Shown in pieces: positions 1-11,446 of a stretch of DNA of 64,000 nucleotides (positions within the stretch are counted from its first letter, which is position 1; each line of letters begins with the position of its first letter). The notes beneath the pieces were generated by a model. It was not told the origin of the DNA. It searched no databases and worked only from the letters and a program-made list of their open reading frames with translations. Source of the stretch: Wyeomyia smithii (taxonomy: Eukaryota; Arthropoda; Insecta; Diptera; Culicidae); assembly GCF_029784165.1 (NCBI RefSeq), contig NC_073696.1, forward strand, positions 192,866,498-192,930,497, written 5' to 3'. The position numbers were made by a program, and so were the translations under genes.

Positions 1-3000
1 CCATTTCAGAATCCATGTAATTTAATAACAATGAGCGAGATGTGATTTTCTTTTTTTTTGGTAATTTTCATTGGGACATTAGGTGAAGCACTCCGATACG
101 TAATTTGACCATATGTTTATTTGATGCAAACTTCGCAGTCAACTGTGTTAACATACAAGACAATCGCGGGACAGTCCCAGGATTTTAGCATGACTTTAAT
201 CTCAGGCTCCCCACCACATACCCCTCCTTCAATTTTAATTCCACAGCACCCCTGTCGACTCTACTCCCAACAAGAATAAGTTCCTTTCATAATAAAACTG
301 GTTTGAGTAACGTATGAAAGTTCTCTCCAGGGAATTGTAACTAGGCGATATTGTTAGGATGGACAGAGGCTTGGTATAGTAGAGCAATAAGCTTGTTGAA
401 CCGGAAAGGTACAACTTACACACAAGCACGGATATGGAAGTGATACTGCCAATAATATGAAGTACAGAAAACACCTGGGAAATATCACAATAGATCTAAT
501 GTCTCTGGTCGCAGTGATAATGAAAAAAAAATTGTTTTCTCTTTCTCTAATAAGTCAGGTGTCTTAAATCTTCAAACATGCCAATTCTCACAAGACAAAC
601 AATTAACGTATGCGAATTAGCCGAAATATATTAATTGGACGTGTAACTTGGTTTGTATGTCTTTACTACAGTTGGGATTTACCGTACAGTTTGAAATCCA
701 CTGATCATAGCGCGCGAGATTAGTTTATTAGATTAGATTATTTGATCATCTACTATGACTCATCTTATCATACTAACCCAAATACTCTTCATGTGACGTT
801 CGTGGTGGTGCAGAACTAAATTTGAACTCGCAACAACGTATGTCGAAGTAACAATCCTTTCCCTAACGATCATAAGGACGTGGCCATCGCCGATAAAGAT
901 ATTTATGAAAAGGAAATTACTGAATTGTTGGACATTGGAGGTACTATAATATTTAAAAAAGCAACCTATTTCGGGTCAAACGCGGTGAAAGGAAATTAGT
1001 TGTGAAATTTTGTTCACTCGTACATATTCAAAGGAAAGTTTTTAAAAATTGCATTTTCCGAAGTAGCGTTAACCGACAGATTATGCATTTTGTTTTGATA
1101 ATCCGTTAAAATGAACTGCGCATTTCAATATAAAAAAATGCAGATGCAATTCAATGTTCATCTCGAGCATCTCAAATCTGAATAAAACACTTTTGATATG
1201 ACGGTGATCACGCGCGATTGCTTCTTTGATCAGCCGTGATTAGCGCCATCGAACTAAATATTGCGCTTAAAAGGAAAGTCAAATTAAATATTCAAAGGCC
1301 AACCAACGGATAATGGTGTAACAATAGAAACATACAGAGATAGATCGAGCGTCAGCTCAAGGTAGGAGGTCGTGTAAGTTGAACTGTCCAAACTCTACCG
1401 ATCAAATATCAACTTCTAACTGGTCGTGGTGGTAAAGAATAAAAACAAGAAACATACCTATGTACCTGTAAATAAAACTAGAGAAAATCTGTTCCGCGAT
1501 TATTGAGAGCCGTTACGCAGTCACTCACGCAAATTTTCAATCTTGAAGCATGTAAAAAGAGAGCGGGAGTAGTGTTTGCAGTAAAGAATGCTAGCCAAAC
1601 ATCTAGGTAGCAGTTTTTTTTAACAATGATTATTTGTTTGTTATTCCATTCGCATTTGGTACTAAATCTATTTTTTCAATACATGTCTCAATCAGAATAT
1701 GATTTAAAGTTATTTATAGTTTCTTAATCTCAGAACATATAAGGTAAAGCCTTTTGGGTGCACCACTTGATCAAATATGGTTATTCGCGGTAAAATAACG
1801 TTAGGTACATTCAAGTGGAAATGGCTCTTTATTATATGTCTTGAAAAAGTCAATTTTTACAGTGACGAAGTTGAAAACGATATTTCTTGAGTTTTTGGGA
1901 ACTTTCGAAGGTGGTTTGCATTATATCTTTTCCTGAAATAATAACCAATTAGTTTTTACCCATTTAAGTACATTGCTACTAATAGAAAGAGGACACTAAC
2001 CGGTTCTACTTTGCGGTAGCAACTTTTGATTGACCTGTAGTGAGATTTCCCAGTAGGCACTAAATATTGTCGGATTGCCACTTGTATCAGGTATAGTATT
2101 CAACTGGTTTTCATCGGAATCACCCAACCAAAGCTGGGTTACATTTAGTGAAGTTTGAGTCACCATGGAATGCCGTTAATTTGATCACTTTTCACAGTAT
2201 TTTCCAAATAATGTTAATGTTAATTTCTCCCGAGAGAGTGTGTATTCACAATGAGTACTCGTATGTGTACACACTCTGACTATGCATGTAATTTCTTTAC
2301 ACGAGGATTTTTTCAAGTTATATGCGATAAGTGAGTTAAAAATTGATCTCTCATGGAAATATATCGTAATTAGATATTTACATGAAAAATGAAGGATTTT
2401 GATCGAAAAAATCTGAATAACAACCATTTTAGAAAAGAAAATACCAAAATGTATTCGTTCGACCGATTTTAATTAAGTAAAAAATTAGCTCTGGAATTTA
2501 AATTTTAGTAACTTCCTGGTAAATCATAATTAATGACATGGTGAAATCATCCAAAAAATCAATTTTTAGAGCTATTATCAAGCTTTATTCCAGATCTCCA
2601 AATTTGACGCAATTTATCTTAAAATGAATGAACTGTGAATAAATTTAATCATTTTTCATATGTTGCAATTTGTTGAATCATGTTTGTTGAATTTCAAGCA
2701 GGAAATATTTTACGAAAATCAATGCAAAACTCTTCCGGACAGTCAATGATTAATTTTGATAGGAACATGAATCCATCTGTTAACTTTTGTTCAGTACTTT
2801 TTATCTCGAATTTTTAAGTGATCAATTTTACCCCATTCCACGATAACAACTGATTGTTTACGTTCATGGTGATAGAAAATTATCGTTAAAGTTTCAGCTT
2901 TTGTTCTGTTATTCTTTTAGGTTTAGACACCTTCCTATCTTCATAATTATAAACCATTCATTTAAATAGATTACATCATAGTTGTATGCTAGCTGTTTTG

Positions 3001-3225
3001 AAATAACGTATCCTATTTGATGCAATTTATAATACAGTTTTTTTTTGGTTTTATTTGGTCCACCAAATTCGGTACCCCAACCTTCCCTATTTGGTAAATT
3101 ACCTATGCTATGTAAAGGAATTATATAGATAGATCCAAAAAATAGTCAAAGAGTGACGGTTTTCCCCAGTCGATTTCCTCTCTCTAGTTCGGCACCTGGT
3201 TAGTACAGGTTAGCGTGGGTGACAT
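1..3225. other. Non-coding AT-rich stretch, no gene seen
   Basis: No reading frame longer than about 80 codons and none with recognisable protein motifs. The sequence is AT-rich with poly-A/T runs and no clear repeat boundaries. It could be intergenic, or intronic if the candidate first exon further on belongs to a gene that starts upstream. Confidence 0.6.
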
Positions 3226-3794
3226 GGAACGGCGTTCGGTGTCTGAAGTCACTCGATCAGCTGCACTATTCACTTAGAGATCACACGTGAGAGTAGAGCT
3301 GTTTTTTGGAGAAACTCTGTGCAACTATAAAAGTAAAGGTAAACAAATCGACTAGCCGCAGTGCTGTGCCGGCTCAGAGCGCGATCGGATAGGAAATTCA
3401 CGGTTTCGGGTACGCTGTGCTTTGCCGCCCCCCTTGAACCTGCTGCCATTAAAGGTTCCCGCCAGTGTTTGAACTGTCGCTAAGAGTGGTGCGCTGAAAA
3501 AGTGAAGTGAGCTCGCGAATAATTTATCTCACTTATGCGGGCATGAAACGTGAAGGTCGTTCCAGTGTGATTGGACCGATTGATTAATGTTTATGCATTA
3601 GCTGTTAACGAAAGTAAGAGTACATTATTGACGTAGTCAGCTGGGGACTTAAGCGCAAGAAAAGGTGTTCGATGTGCGGATCATTGTGATTCGACTGGTC
3701 ACAGAAAGCGGTGCAGGCGGAAGTGCTCACATTCAGCAGTATTATTAGTTGTAGTTCAACAGTGATTAGTGATACCAACAGGAGTCCGGAAAAA
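3226..3794 (+). promoter_or_regulatory. Possible promoter plus untranslated first exon
   Basis: This is a locally GC-richer, non-repetitive block with no long ORF. It ends at a strong donor-like site, GGAAAAA|GTAAGC (GT at 3795). The SLC22 coding exon at 29940 begins with TG ACG in the required frame, so any upstream exon ending in A would complete an ATG; an exon ending at 3794 does end in A. That link would need a 26-kb intron full of transposons and is inference only. A closer candidate start lies near 29409. The block could equally be the first exon of an unseen gene or plain unique sequence. Confidence 0.2.
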
Positions 3795-4433
3795 GTAAGC
3801 TTGCTTATCAGTATAGGATGCGGAGAAATTCGCTTTGAATTTAAATACATACACGATTTATCACCAGTGAGGTTATTTATGTTCAATTGAAATTCAATTA
3901 CTTGTGGAAAATTTTTCTGTGAAAAAATAGCAAAAAAAAAACTACGCCTTCTTGCAAACATTTGCCTATGTAAATTGTTTCTTTAATAAAATTCTTAAAG
4001 TTTTAATTTTGTATAGCAGCAAGATTTAACATCCTTTTATGAAATTAGCATTTTAATGAATCTGGTAATTTTCGTATATTCATGAAAGCAAATTTCAATA
4101 AAAGCTGAGGAGTCATAAGGAATATGGTGTTATTGAGCTGGAAATGCTTTTATTTATACTATATTTTAATTAGAATCTTTAGTTGGTAGAATAAAATCAA
4201 AATTTTTATTTATTGTTAGCATTAGTCTGCACTATTGAAACGCGATGTAGCGAGTTAAGAGCAAGTTCGCGAGAGGCGCAACCGCATATTGTTTTGATGT
4301 TCTCCGATTGGGCTGAAATTTTTAGCGTTTGTTTGTCTATTCAAGGTAGGAAGTTTTGCAAAATTGAAATTTTTTTCATTGAGGTTAAGTGGGGTAAAAC
4401 GGCCCTTGAAAATGAAAGTGGGGAAAAACGGCC

Positions 4434-4685
4434 CTTGAATTTGCTCCATTATGCATATCAACAGCCAGGTGCACCTATATTCATCTTATTTTTCTCATTT
4501 GTCTAATTTATCGTCAAGTTTCAACAAATTTTTTAAAGCAAACCAATTTGCTCCTCGATTTCATCAAGTGGTTGAAAGTTTTACGTTGAAAATATGGTGA
4601 AAGTTGACGACAAATTGATCAAAAAAGAGTGATGAGATGAATATAGGTACAGAGATGAATATAGGAGCGATTACCCTATGTCCAA
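4434..4685. mobile_element. Short MITE-like insertion in the left foldback arm
   Basis: This segment is absent from the matching right arm near 10560-10600. Its ends carry related inverted copies of a ctatattcatct word (about 4475 and, inverted, about 4635-4670). That pattern fits a small inverted-repeat insertion. Boundaries are approximate. Confidence 0.4.
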
Positions 4686-5415
4686 AAACGTCCAAATACT
4701 AAAAAGTGCAATTACTCCTGCTAGACCTGATGGATATTCATAAAAATTTGTGGTATTATTCCACACTAAGAGAATTTCAAAACCATGGTCACAATATATG
4801 GCAAAGAGGTAAATTGACGACAAAAAACGCATTTTTCTTTTAAAAATTGTTCAGGATCATCCTACTCTTCTCAACATCGCTAGAAAAAATATCTGAATAT
4901 GGCGTTTTGTAGAGCAACTCAAGAGATTTAATGTCATGTATAAGCCAAGTGTGTCAAATGGGGTAAAACGGCACTAGAAGGAAAAGTGACAAAAAGATTT
5001 ACAAAACGGAAACAAAACATTTTTCTCTTGAAAAATACTTGGGTGCTATTTTCTTTACAGAAATAGTTTAGAACCCGAAGTTAGCTTTTCATAAAATAGC
5101 TACAGAGTTTTTTTGGCATAATATCCAGATGCATCATTTGGAAACTAAACTTTTTCTTGACTTTTTACTAGGTTTCAAGAAAAGCATCAAACCTTGTAAA
5201 AGACAATATTGATGAGACGGTTGCCGAAAGACTGCATTATTTCGAGCTTTTTTAAAGCAAATGAAGTAAGTTATTGTTTGAGTTTCTTTGATTATTTTTA
5301 AATTTATTGTCATCGGTCTTATCCTTCGCTTTTTTTTCCAGAGTGTTGGCCAAAAAATTATGTTGCTTTGGTTGCTGTTGTATCTATAAAAATGAACAAT
5401 TATTTAAAAATAACA

Positions 5416-6596
5416 GGAGGGTTGTGTGCAAAGCGACGACCGCAAGGTTGAAGTAGAATATTTTTACAAGAAAGATAACCCGGCTGCTTGCGTGTCAGTC
5501 ATTTTTTCTAGTAAATAAACGTTGACTAATCAGATCAACAGAATTTTGCACTTTAACAAGGATTGACCATTTTTAAATTTTGAGATAAAATTTTTCCTAA
5601 TGTCGTGCTCATAACTGAAGGGAAAGATAATTCAGTACGTTCTGAAACACGAAAACAAAGTAAAATTTATAACTTTTAAAAATTTAAAAATGTAAATTAA
5701 CTCATTAGAAAATATTAACTCTTCAATCAAGTTTTTATTTCATGCTGAAAAGGACAATTTGTTGTTCATTCTAGTATCGGATAAGATGCCGATCACATCT
5801 TTCGTTATCACTGACAGTGCGAATAAAGTATTTCTTAAAATAAACAGTGAAAAGCTGATTTAACACTCAAAACTAGACGGCTCAAGTGTTGTCAAAATGA
5901 GTCAACTTTTCATTGAGTGCATTTACTAGTGCCCACTATCGCGCAGAGACTGCATTCCACTAAAGTGCCTCACTGCATCAGCCGCTATCGATGCTGAGAT
6001 CCGCTGCAACTAGTGCGCAATCCATAGCCATGCCAAAATTGTGGTCGCTATACGATGCCATTGGTATCCGCTGTCCCTGCACCAGCTGGCCCAGCTGCTA
6101 TAGTTGCTGGGATCCGCTGCAAATAGTGCGCTATCCATTGCTACGCCACAGCTGTGGCTGCTTTCCGCCATCGCTGGTATCCACTGCACTGCTAGTGCTG
6201 CTGCTAAGGGAGAACGACTGCTGTTGTCGCTGTCTAGAACTATTATGAGCGGCTTCGGCTGAAACAGGCTCTTATATAGGCCAAATAGCATGTTTTAAAT
6301 TGCAATTGGAAGCAATCATATAACGACCAATCAGAGGTCGAATTTTTCATTTTGACAAGGCTTGACTATTTTCAATAGTACAATAGTGTGAATAAAATTA
6401 CAATTATCTTCTTTTGGAAAGAATCTTAGAAGATTTTCCAATCTATTGCTGCAAGAACGAAGGAAATCCATCGAATACTAACCGATTTATTAGCATTTGA
6501 AATTGGACATATTTTTCACTTTTTTCGGTTTTAGATTTTCATTTTACATCCCTATGTAGCCGAACTTCTCTAGAGAAGTATTCTACTTCAAAATCA
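5416..6596. repeat. Interspersed repeat with inverted ends, copy A
   Basis: The copy starts with caggagggttgtgtgcaaag. It shares its left end (5417-5505) and a long right part (5940-6590) with the sequence at 24232-25977. The termini include an inverted word, TTGAAGTAGAATA near 5448 and its complement near 6578-6592, suggesting a TIR element. Inside are GC-richer sub-repeats containing atccgctg and ccagctg motifs. On the minus strand there is a CCAAT motif (about 6332) upstream of a TATATAAGAGCC box (about 6270). ORFs across it are compositional and not protein-like. Confidence 0.6.
6260..6340 (-). promoter_or_regulatory. TATA/CCAAT promoter-like block in repeat copy A
   Basis: Read on the minus strand, an ATTGGTCG word near 6330 (CCAAT type) is followed about 60 bases later by TATATAAGAGCC near 6265-6276. 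The same arrangement is kept in copy B near 25625-25715. Conservation in two otherwise diverged copies suggests that an ancestral element carried a Pol II promoter. Activity is not shown. Confidence 0.3.
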
Positions 6597-7363
6597 CGAA
6601 TTCCAACACTAACGCTTTAGAATTTTTACTCATGATGTTCCTTAACGTTCAACAAAGCACCATCTTCCTTTACGCTAAGTTTTGCCTACATAAATATTGC
6701 AGGGAATCGTGCAAATAACGATTTTATTTGCTACACGGATAAGTAGAAACTCGGTTGGAATTATTTATTTTCGCAACCGTCATATCGATAATATATTTTA
6801 CCTTGTTCAATGCTTTTCTTGAAGTCAAGAAAAACTTTAGTCCTTTTTAGTCAGTTTCCAAATGATGCATCTGGATATTATGCCAAATAAAAGCTTTGTA
6901 GTTGTTTTAAAAAAAGCTAACTTCGGGTTCTGGACCTTTTCTGTAGAGAAAATAGCACCCCGAAAATCGCCAAGTATTTTTCAAGATTTTTAATTTTCGT
7001 TATGTAAATCTATTTGTCACTTTTGTCATCTTGCCCTTAAGTTCGTATTAACTTAGAGTATTATTCTAAATTTTTCAGTAAATCGGTCAAGTCTAACCTA
7101 AGCTCTTGCAGTTTTGGTGATTTTGACGGCTTTTTTCGAAAAAAAAAAAAATCTTCAAGGAATGTTTTACCCTAAATTGCGTATTTTCTAGAAAGGTACA
7201 GTGATAATACTCATTTTTCGATTTAGTGCTAACGCAAGAACTGTATCAATCACATAAAAACGCGACGCGCTAACGGACACAACACTTATTGTTCTTACGA
7301 ACGTAAAAGGACAACAAAAAATTACCTTTTAAGTCGACCGGTTTCGGTCCCCGTGTGGACCAT

Positions 7364-8004
7364 CTACTGGACAATGCCCAACTGATGACATATAGAAAAT
7401 TGCACAGCTTCATACTGGTACAGTACACGTCGGAAAGGGGGGTGGTGTGAAATTATCTTCTGTTTCGTCAATTGGAATAAGGCAGAAGTTATTGGGGCAT
7501 CATCTTCGTTCATCAGTGGCTTTTCAGCAGTCTTGATGAACATAGATTCCCAAGCGTTCAAATGTGAAGGTTTTCTGACACAATTTTTCAGTTTTGCGTT
7601 ATCCCAGTCTATCACATGGTTGTTCTCCTTAGAATGGACGGCCACGCTGGATTCGTTGGGTCTATCGTTGTCAAGAGCGTTTTTATGTTCTTTTTATCGG
7701 ACTTTAAATTTCCTGCGGGTTGGCCAATGTATATTGCAGGGCAACTTTTACATGGGATCTCGTAGATGCCCGACATTTCGTCCCTCGAAATTTTATCTTT
7801 TGAAGAACATAAGAGGTCCTTCAGCGTATGGTTACTCTTATACGCTGTCCGAAATCCATGCTGCTTCAGATCGTTTTGAATTGTGTTGGTCAGTTTTGGA
7901 AAGAACGGTAAACTTATTCTTTTAATCTCCTCCTTCTCTGGTTCTAATGTTGTAGCGTTTCGTCGATGTCTTTTCCTTTCATGTTTCCGGAGTATTTTGT
8001 TCAC
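7364..8004 (-). pseudogene. Penelope-like GIY-YIG endonuclease, frameshifted
   Basis: Two overlapping minus frames (8004-7612 and 7645-7364) cover the endonuclease. The first shows SGIYEIPCKSCPAIYIGQ, the GIY...YIG core with the Penelope-type cysteine pair. The second shows HSKENNHVIDWDNAKL, the His/Asn-containing C-terminal part, and the conserved tail NAWESMFIKTAEKPLMNED. A frame change near 7630 separates them. This nuclease would nick target DNA for reverse transcription. Confidence 0.85.
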
Positions 8005-8510
8005 GAACTTTTCATCGTAACCATTTTAATCGGCCGCTTCATGGATCTTCTTCCTTTCTGCTTCGAAATCCTCTTTCTCCATCGGTATGCTGTATAACCG
8101 ATGTGCCATCGAATGAAACGCGGCTTGTTTTTGGGAGCCGTAGTGGTTAGAATCGCATGTGATGTGAACTTTACGGAATTGCCCTCTTTCCTGGTAATAG
8201 TTAGGTCCAGGAAAGGGAGTTTTCCTTCCGATTCTTTCTCCACCGTGAACTTTATTGAACTATGTTTGGAGTTCAACAACTCAAGTGTTTGTGCTAGATG
8301 TCGTTCTTTCACAGTGGCAAAAATATCGTCAACATACCTCCACCAAACACGAGGGAAAAGCCTCTCTTTTTCTAGATCCACTTCAAAATCGCTCATGAAC
8401 ACATTAGCCAAAAGGGGTGACAGTTTATTACCCATGCTGAGTCCAAAGGTTTGCTTATAGAACTTACCTCTAAACGTAAAGAAGTTCTGATTCATGCAAA
8501 CCTCTGCCAC
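8001..8510 (-). pseudogene. Penelope-like RT, YVDD active-site piece
   Basis: A 169-codon frame carries GLSMGNKLSPLLANVFMSDFE (motif B), WWRYVDDIFATV (motif C with the catalytic DD) and GKLPFLDLTITR (thumb-proximal). These are family-diagnostic for Penelope-like RTs. The 3' end loses similarity after FIRWHIGYTAYR because of a frameshift, and the endonuclease continues in another frame. Confidence 0.9.
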
Positions 8511-8689
8511 GGTAAGGTAGGCCTCGACGTGGTTTGGTGGTACTCGGTAGCCAGGTGTCTTCGCAAACTACAGAGGGCGTCAGTGACAGGGACGTTCGGA
8601 AAAAGTGAAGTAACATCAAACGACACTAATATTTCACCTCGTCGCAACTCCAAGCCCTTCAATTTTTCCACCAAATCAACGTAATTATT
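8492..8689 (-). pseudogene. Penelope-like RT, motif A piece
   Basis: The translation contains EILVSFDVTSLFPNVPV, in which the aspartate of SFDV is the first RT catalytic acid. It joins the preceding piece exactly if the inserted composite and one copy of the target duplication are removed. It is frameshifted against the YVDD piece just downstream. Confidence 0.85.
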
Positions 8690-8828
8690 TTTTTTCGAAC
8701 TGAATTTCTATTTTTAACAACGGCTTTTTCCCGTTAACACGCAAGTTCATTAAGCAGACAGTATGTGAGTAGAGGAAGAACGAAATATAAGTGAACTGGA
8801 AATATGATACAGATTTGGAAAAATATAC

Positions 8829-8905
8829 CGCATCCCGACGGGACATGAACCCGCAATCTCCCTGTCTCCGGCATGGTGTTTTGACCAATTAAACTACGGG
8901 GGACG
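8829..8905 (-). repeat. tRNA-like head of a SINE
   Basis: On the minus strand, a box-A-like TAGTTTAATTGG is followed about 35 bases later by a box-B-like GGTTCATGTCCC. This is an internal Pol III promoter arrangement. The presumed acceptor ends do not pair, and the sequence continues directly into a SINE body ending in poly-A at 8690, so it is a SINE promoter and not a tRNA gene. Confidence 0.7.
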
Positions 8906-9201
8906 GTGGTACTGTTCCACAATCTATATCGTATCACATTCCGCTGTCGACTTATTCTATTGCTCATCCCTAACTACACACACTGCTGTGCAAGCGTTAT
9001 TTATAGACTGAAAGGAATGTCTCATCACACACAGAAGAGTCAGCTGATGCTGATAACTCTTATAGACCTGTGTGATCGAGACCGAAGTCAGTCTGCGTCG
9101 TGCTTGCAAGTGCGACACAACTACGGAAGGTGCTCCGTACGGCTAATTTTTTCGAACTGAATTTCTATTTTTAACAACGGCTTTTTCCCGTTAACACGCA
9201 A

Positions 9202-9382
9202 GTTCATTAAGCAGACAGTATGTGAGTAGAGGAAGAACGAAATATAAGTGAACTGGAAATATGATACAGATTTGGAAAAATATACCCGTCGGGATGCGGT
9301 ATATTTTTCCAAATCTGTATCATATTTCCAGTTCACTTATATTTCGTTCTTCCTCTACTCACATACTGTCTGCTTAATGAAC
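9202..9382. repeat. Perfect 83-bp inverted repeat with 15-nt loop
   Basis: Bases 9202-9284 and 9300-9382 are exact reverse complements by reading, separated by a 15-base spacer containing part of the tRNA-like head (cgtcgggatgcgg). Transcription from either strand would give a long hairpin. Confidence 0.9.
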
Positions 9383-9573
9383 TCAACGGAATTATTCACA
9401 CTTTTCCCGTGAATTACCGGGTACCGTTTCATTTCGTCAACTAGCCATGCTGCCATTTTCTCTGTCGGTGTGCAAATGTTAGAGGAGATAGGCCTCATTG
9501 CCACCGGATTTTTGTGGATCTTCGGGCCACTTCGAAGCCACTTTCGAGTTCGGAACATAAAACTTTCTCTCAA
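9383..9573 (-). pseudogene. Penelope-like RT, fingers/palm piece
   Basis: The frame contains GPKIHKNPVAMRPISS and AAWLVDEMKRY, typical of Penelope RT upstream of the first catalytic aspartate. Coding sequence breaks at about 9383, where the SINE-derived composite is inserted. The host reading frame resumes at 8689 on the other side, after a 14-bp duplicated target. Confidence 0.8.
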
Positions 9574-9622
9574 GTTTAGTTTCTCCCATCAAATGGGCTA
9601 CTTTTTGCCGTGCTCTATTAGC

Positions 9623-10153
9623 CTACTCGATCAAGTTGTTGAGAGGATCTTTTGGTTTTCCGTTTTTGAATTGATTCTCCTGGTATGGACCGGATTTGAT
9701 CATGTCTAAAACTCTGGCTTCATAATGCTTCTCGTCCATAAGCACCACGGCGTTGCCCTTATCAGCGCGGGAATAAACTACATCACGATCTCTTAATTGT
9801 CGTAGCACGCTATCAGTATTCGAAACTGATGGTTTGGAATATTTTCTCTTATTTGATGCTTTCACAATAGAACGCGTAACATCATGGCGAAGGGCAGATT
9901 TAGACGGAAAATTATTGTACTGAATGGCTCTTTCAATATTATTCACAATATCTGCTACAGGGGCACACTTGGGGGAAACGGCGAAATTCAACCCCTTGTT
10001 AAGAAGATCGTGTTCAACTGTAGTCAATTGAGCAGACGAGAGATTAACCACGAAATTATCTATGATTCTCGGCACACTTGCTACTTTTTTCTGTTTTTGT
10101 GTATTTGCCAATGCACGTGGCTTTTTACGATGTGTTAGCTTCGTACTTTTCAT
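9623..10153 (-). pseudogene. Penelope-like polyprotein, N-terminal region and RT start
   Basis: This 176-codon frame is lysine/arginine-rich at its start. It reaches the segment RADKGNAVVLMDEKHYEARV, the conserved entry to the Penelope RT (a DKG-N-VVLMD type block). It opens about 30 bases inside the element's 5' end on the minus strand, which supports it as the natural N-terminus. It then loses frame near 9620; the next RT piece lies in a different frame. In an intact element this protein would reverse-transcribe the element RNA. Confidence 0.8.
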
Positions 10154-10760
10154 CCGCTTCGATAGGTTACAATTTATTCTGTCTACAGTGATAATCCAAA
10201 TTTTCGAAAAAACCTATTAAGTCTAGCAGGAACTATAGTGAATTTAGTGATTTTGACGGTTTTTTTTTTTGAAAAAAACTTTCTAGGGCCGTTTTACCCC
10301 ATTTGGCACACTTGGATTGACATTAAAGCTCTTGAGTTGCTCTACAAAATGCCATATTCAGATATTTTTTCTAGCGATGTTGAGAAGGTAGGATGACCCT
10401 GAAAATTGACAATTTTTAAAAGAAAAATGCCTTTTTTTCGTCATTCTACCTCTTGGCCATATTTTGTGACCATGGTTTTGAAATACTCTTAGTGTAGAAT
10501 AATACCACAAATTTTTAGGATCAAGTCTAGCAGGAGCTATTCCACTTTTTAGTATTTGGACGTTTTTAGACATATCATTTTCAAGGGCCGTTTTACCCCA
10601 ATGACGTTTTAACCTCAATGAAAACAATTTGAAATTTCGCAAAACTTCCTACCTTGAATAGATAAACAAACGCTGAAAATTTCAGCCAAATCGGAGAACA
10701 TCAAAACAACGTCCCTCAGAGAGGCGGTTGCGGCTCTCGCGAACTGGCTCTTAAATGCAG

Positions 10761-11166
10761 TGGATTCTTACGCGTTGGTACTGATCTAAATTAGTATGAA
10801 TACTGGTGTGTATGCTATTATTGATTCACCCAACTACAAAAGCATGTTGGAGTTTACAATTGCACGTAATGTTTGAAATTATATCCAAATTATACATAAT
10901 CAACGTGAGACATAGTACGTATGGAATATATTTTATGAGGATTATGCATAATTTAGCAGCCTATCTTCATTATTTCCCATCGTCCCGTTTTTCTATATTT
11001 TATTCGGATTGCCCTCGTTGGTGATTATTTATTCGTAATTTGTGAATCGGTGGTCTATAACACCTTTGTAACTATACAAAGCCGTTCTCAAAAACATGTT
11101 TACTCCCAGCTTAGGATATTTAGTTTGTTTTACGTTCTACCACATGAAATTCATTTTTCCTAAAAA
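10761..11166. other. Short AT-rich spacer, no gene seen
   Basis: This lies between the foldback element and the Tc1/mariner relic. It has one 72-codon frame without motifs and no repeats recognised. Confidence 0.5.
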
Positions 11167-11446
11167 TAACGTTTGCGGTAAAAAATGGACTTTTATCAGA
11201 TGGTGATGAAAAAAAAAAATTAAGACAGATAATTGAGATGGATAAATTTCCCATGAAAGGTAATCATGTTAGCTTCCTTTCAAACAACTTTTACGTTCTT
11301 GCGTGCGGCCTTCCGGCAGTTAACCGGAACATTTGCCATGGCGGACGAAAACATGCGTGTAGGCATGTTTTTTTAAATTTTTTTTTCGTCGTTGTATTTA
11401 CCAGTTCCACCTCGGTTTTCGGGAAAAAAATGTTGGAGTAGATCTT

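Larger units (their letters stand above)
8690..9382 (-). mobile_element. SINE-derived composite inserted in the Penelope RT
   Basis: The composite is flanked by a 14-bp direct repeat, TCAACGKAATTATT, at 8676-8689 and 9383-9396 (one mismatch), a target duplication in the RT gene. Order along the plus strand: oligo-T and a SINE body read on the minus strand (8690-8828); a tRNA-like head (8829-8905); about 240 bp of unknown sequence; a second identical SINE body (9148-9286); then the body inverted (9300-9382). The three body copies are identical over their shared parts, so the arrangement is recent or homogenised. Confidence 0.8.
7209..10183 (-). mobile_element. Penelope-like retroelement, minus strand, with 12-bp target duplication
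   Basis: The element is flanked by an exact 12-bp repeat, TACAGTGATAAT, at 7197-7208 and 10184-10195, marking its insertion into the right arm of the foldback element. Fragments on the minus strand give, in order, an N-terminal region and the start of RT (10153-9623), an RT piece with PKIHKNPVAMRPISS (9573-9397), SFDVTSLFPNVP (8674-8492), YVDDIFATV (8510-8001), and a GIY-YIG endonuclease (8004-7364). RT followed by GIY-YIG is the hallmark of Penelope-like elements. Frame changes between pieces and a 693-bp insertion show it is dead. Confidence 0.9.
4230..10760. mobile_element. Large foldback (long inverted-repeat) element, nested
   Basis: The left arm (about 4230-5215) reappears reverse-complemented as a right arm broken in two (about 6785-7196 and 10196-10760). 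Matching landmarks are the gggtaaaacggcccttgaaa block (4392 against 10585-10603), the Tctagaaaaaatatctgaatat block (about 4880 against about 10350), and the atccagatgcatcatttgga block (about 5127 against about 6870). The gap in the right arm is a Penelope-like insertion, and the centre holds another repeat at 5416-6596. No transposase is visible, so it is non-autonomous. Outer ends are approximate and no target duplication was identified. Confidence 0.7.

Noticed and set aside
4213..4506. A 97-codon plus-strand gene
   Set aside because: It spans the foldback arm and a MITE insertion, and the inverted copy at 10.6 kb does not keep the frame.
5991..6291. Overlapping ORFs on both strands (85 and 93 codons)
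   Set aside because: They arise from GC-rich sub-repeats, occur in both repeat copies with frame breaks, and have no domain.
8829..8905. A minus-strand tRNA gene
   Set aside because: The A and B boxes look right, but the presumed acceptor arms do not pair and the sequence runs into a SINE body with a poly-A tail.
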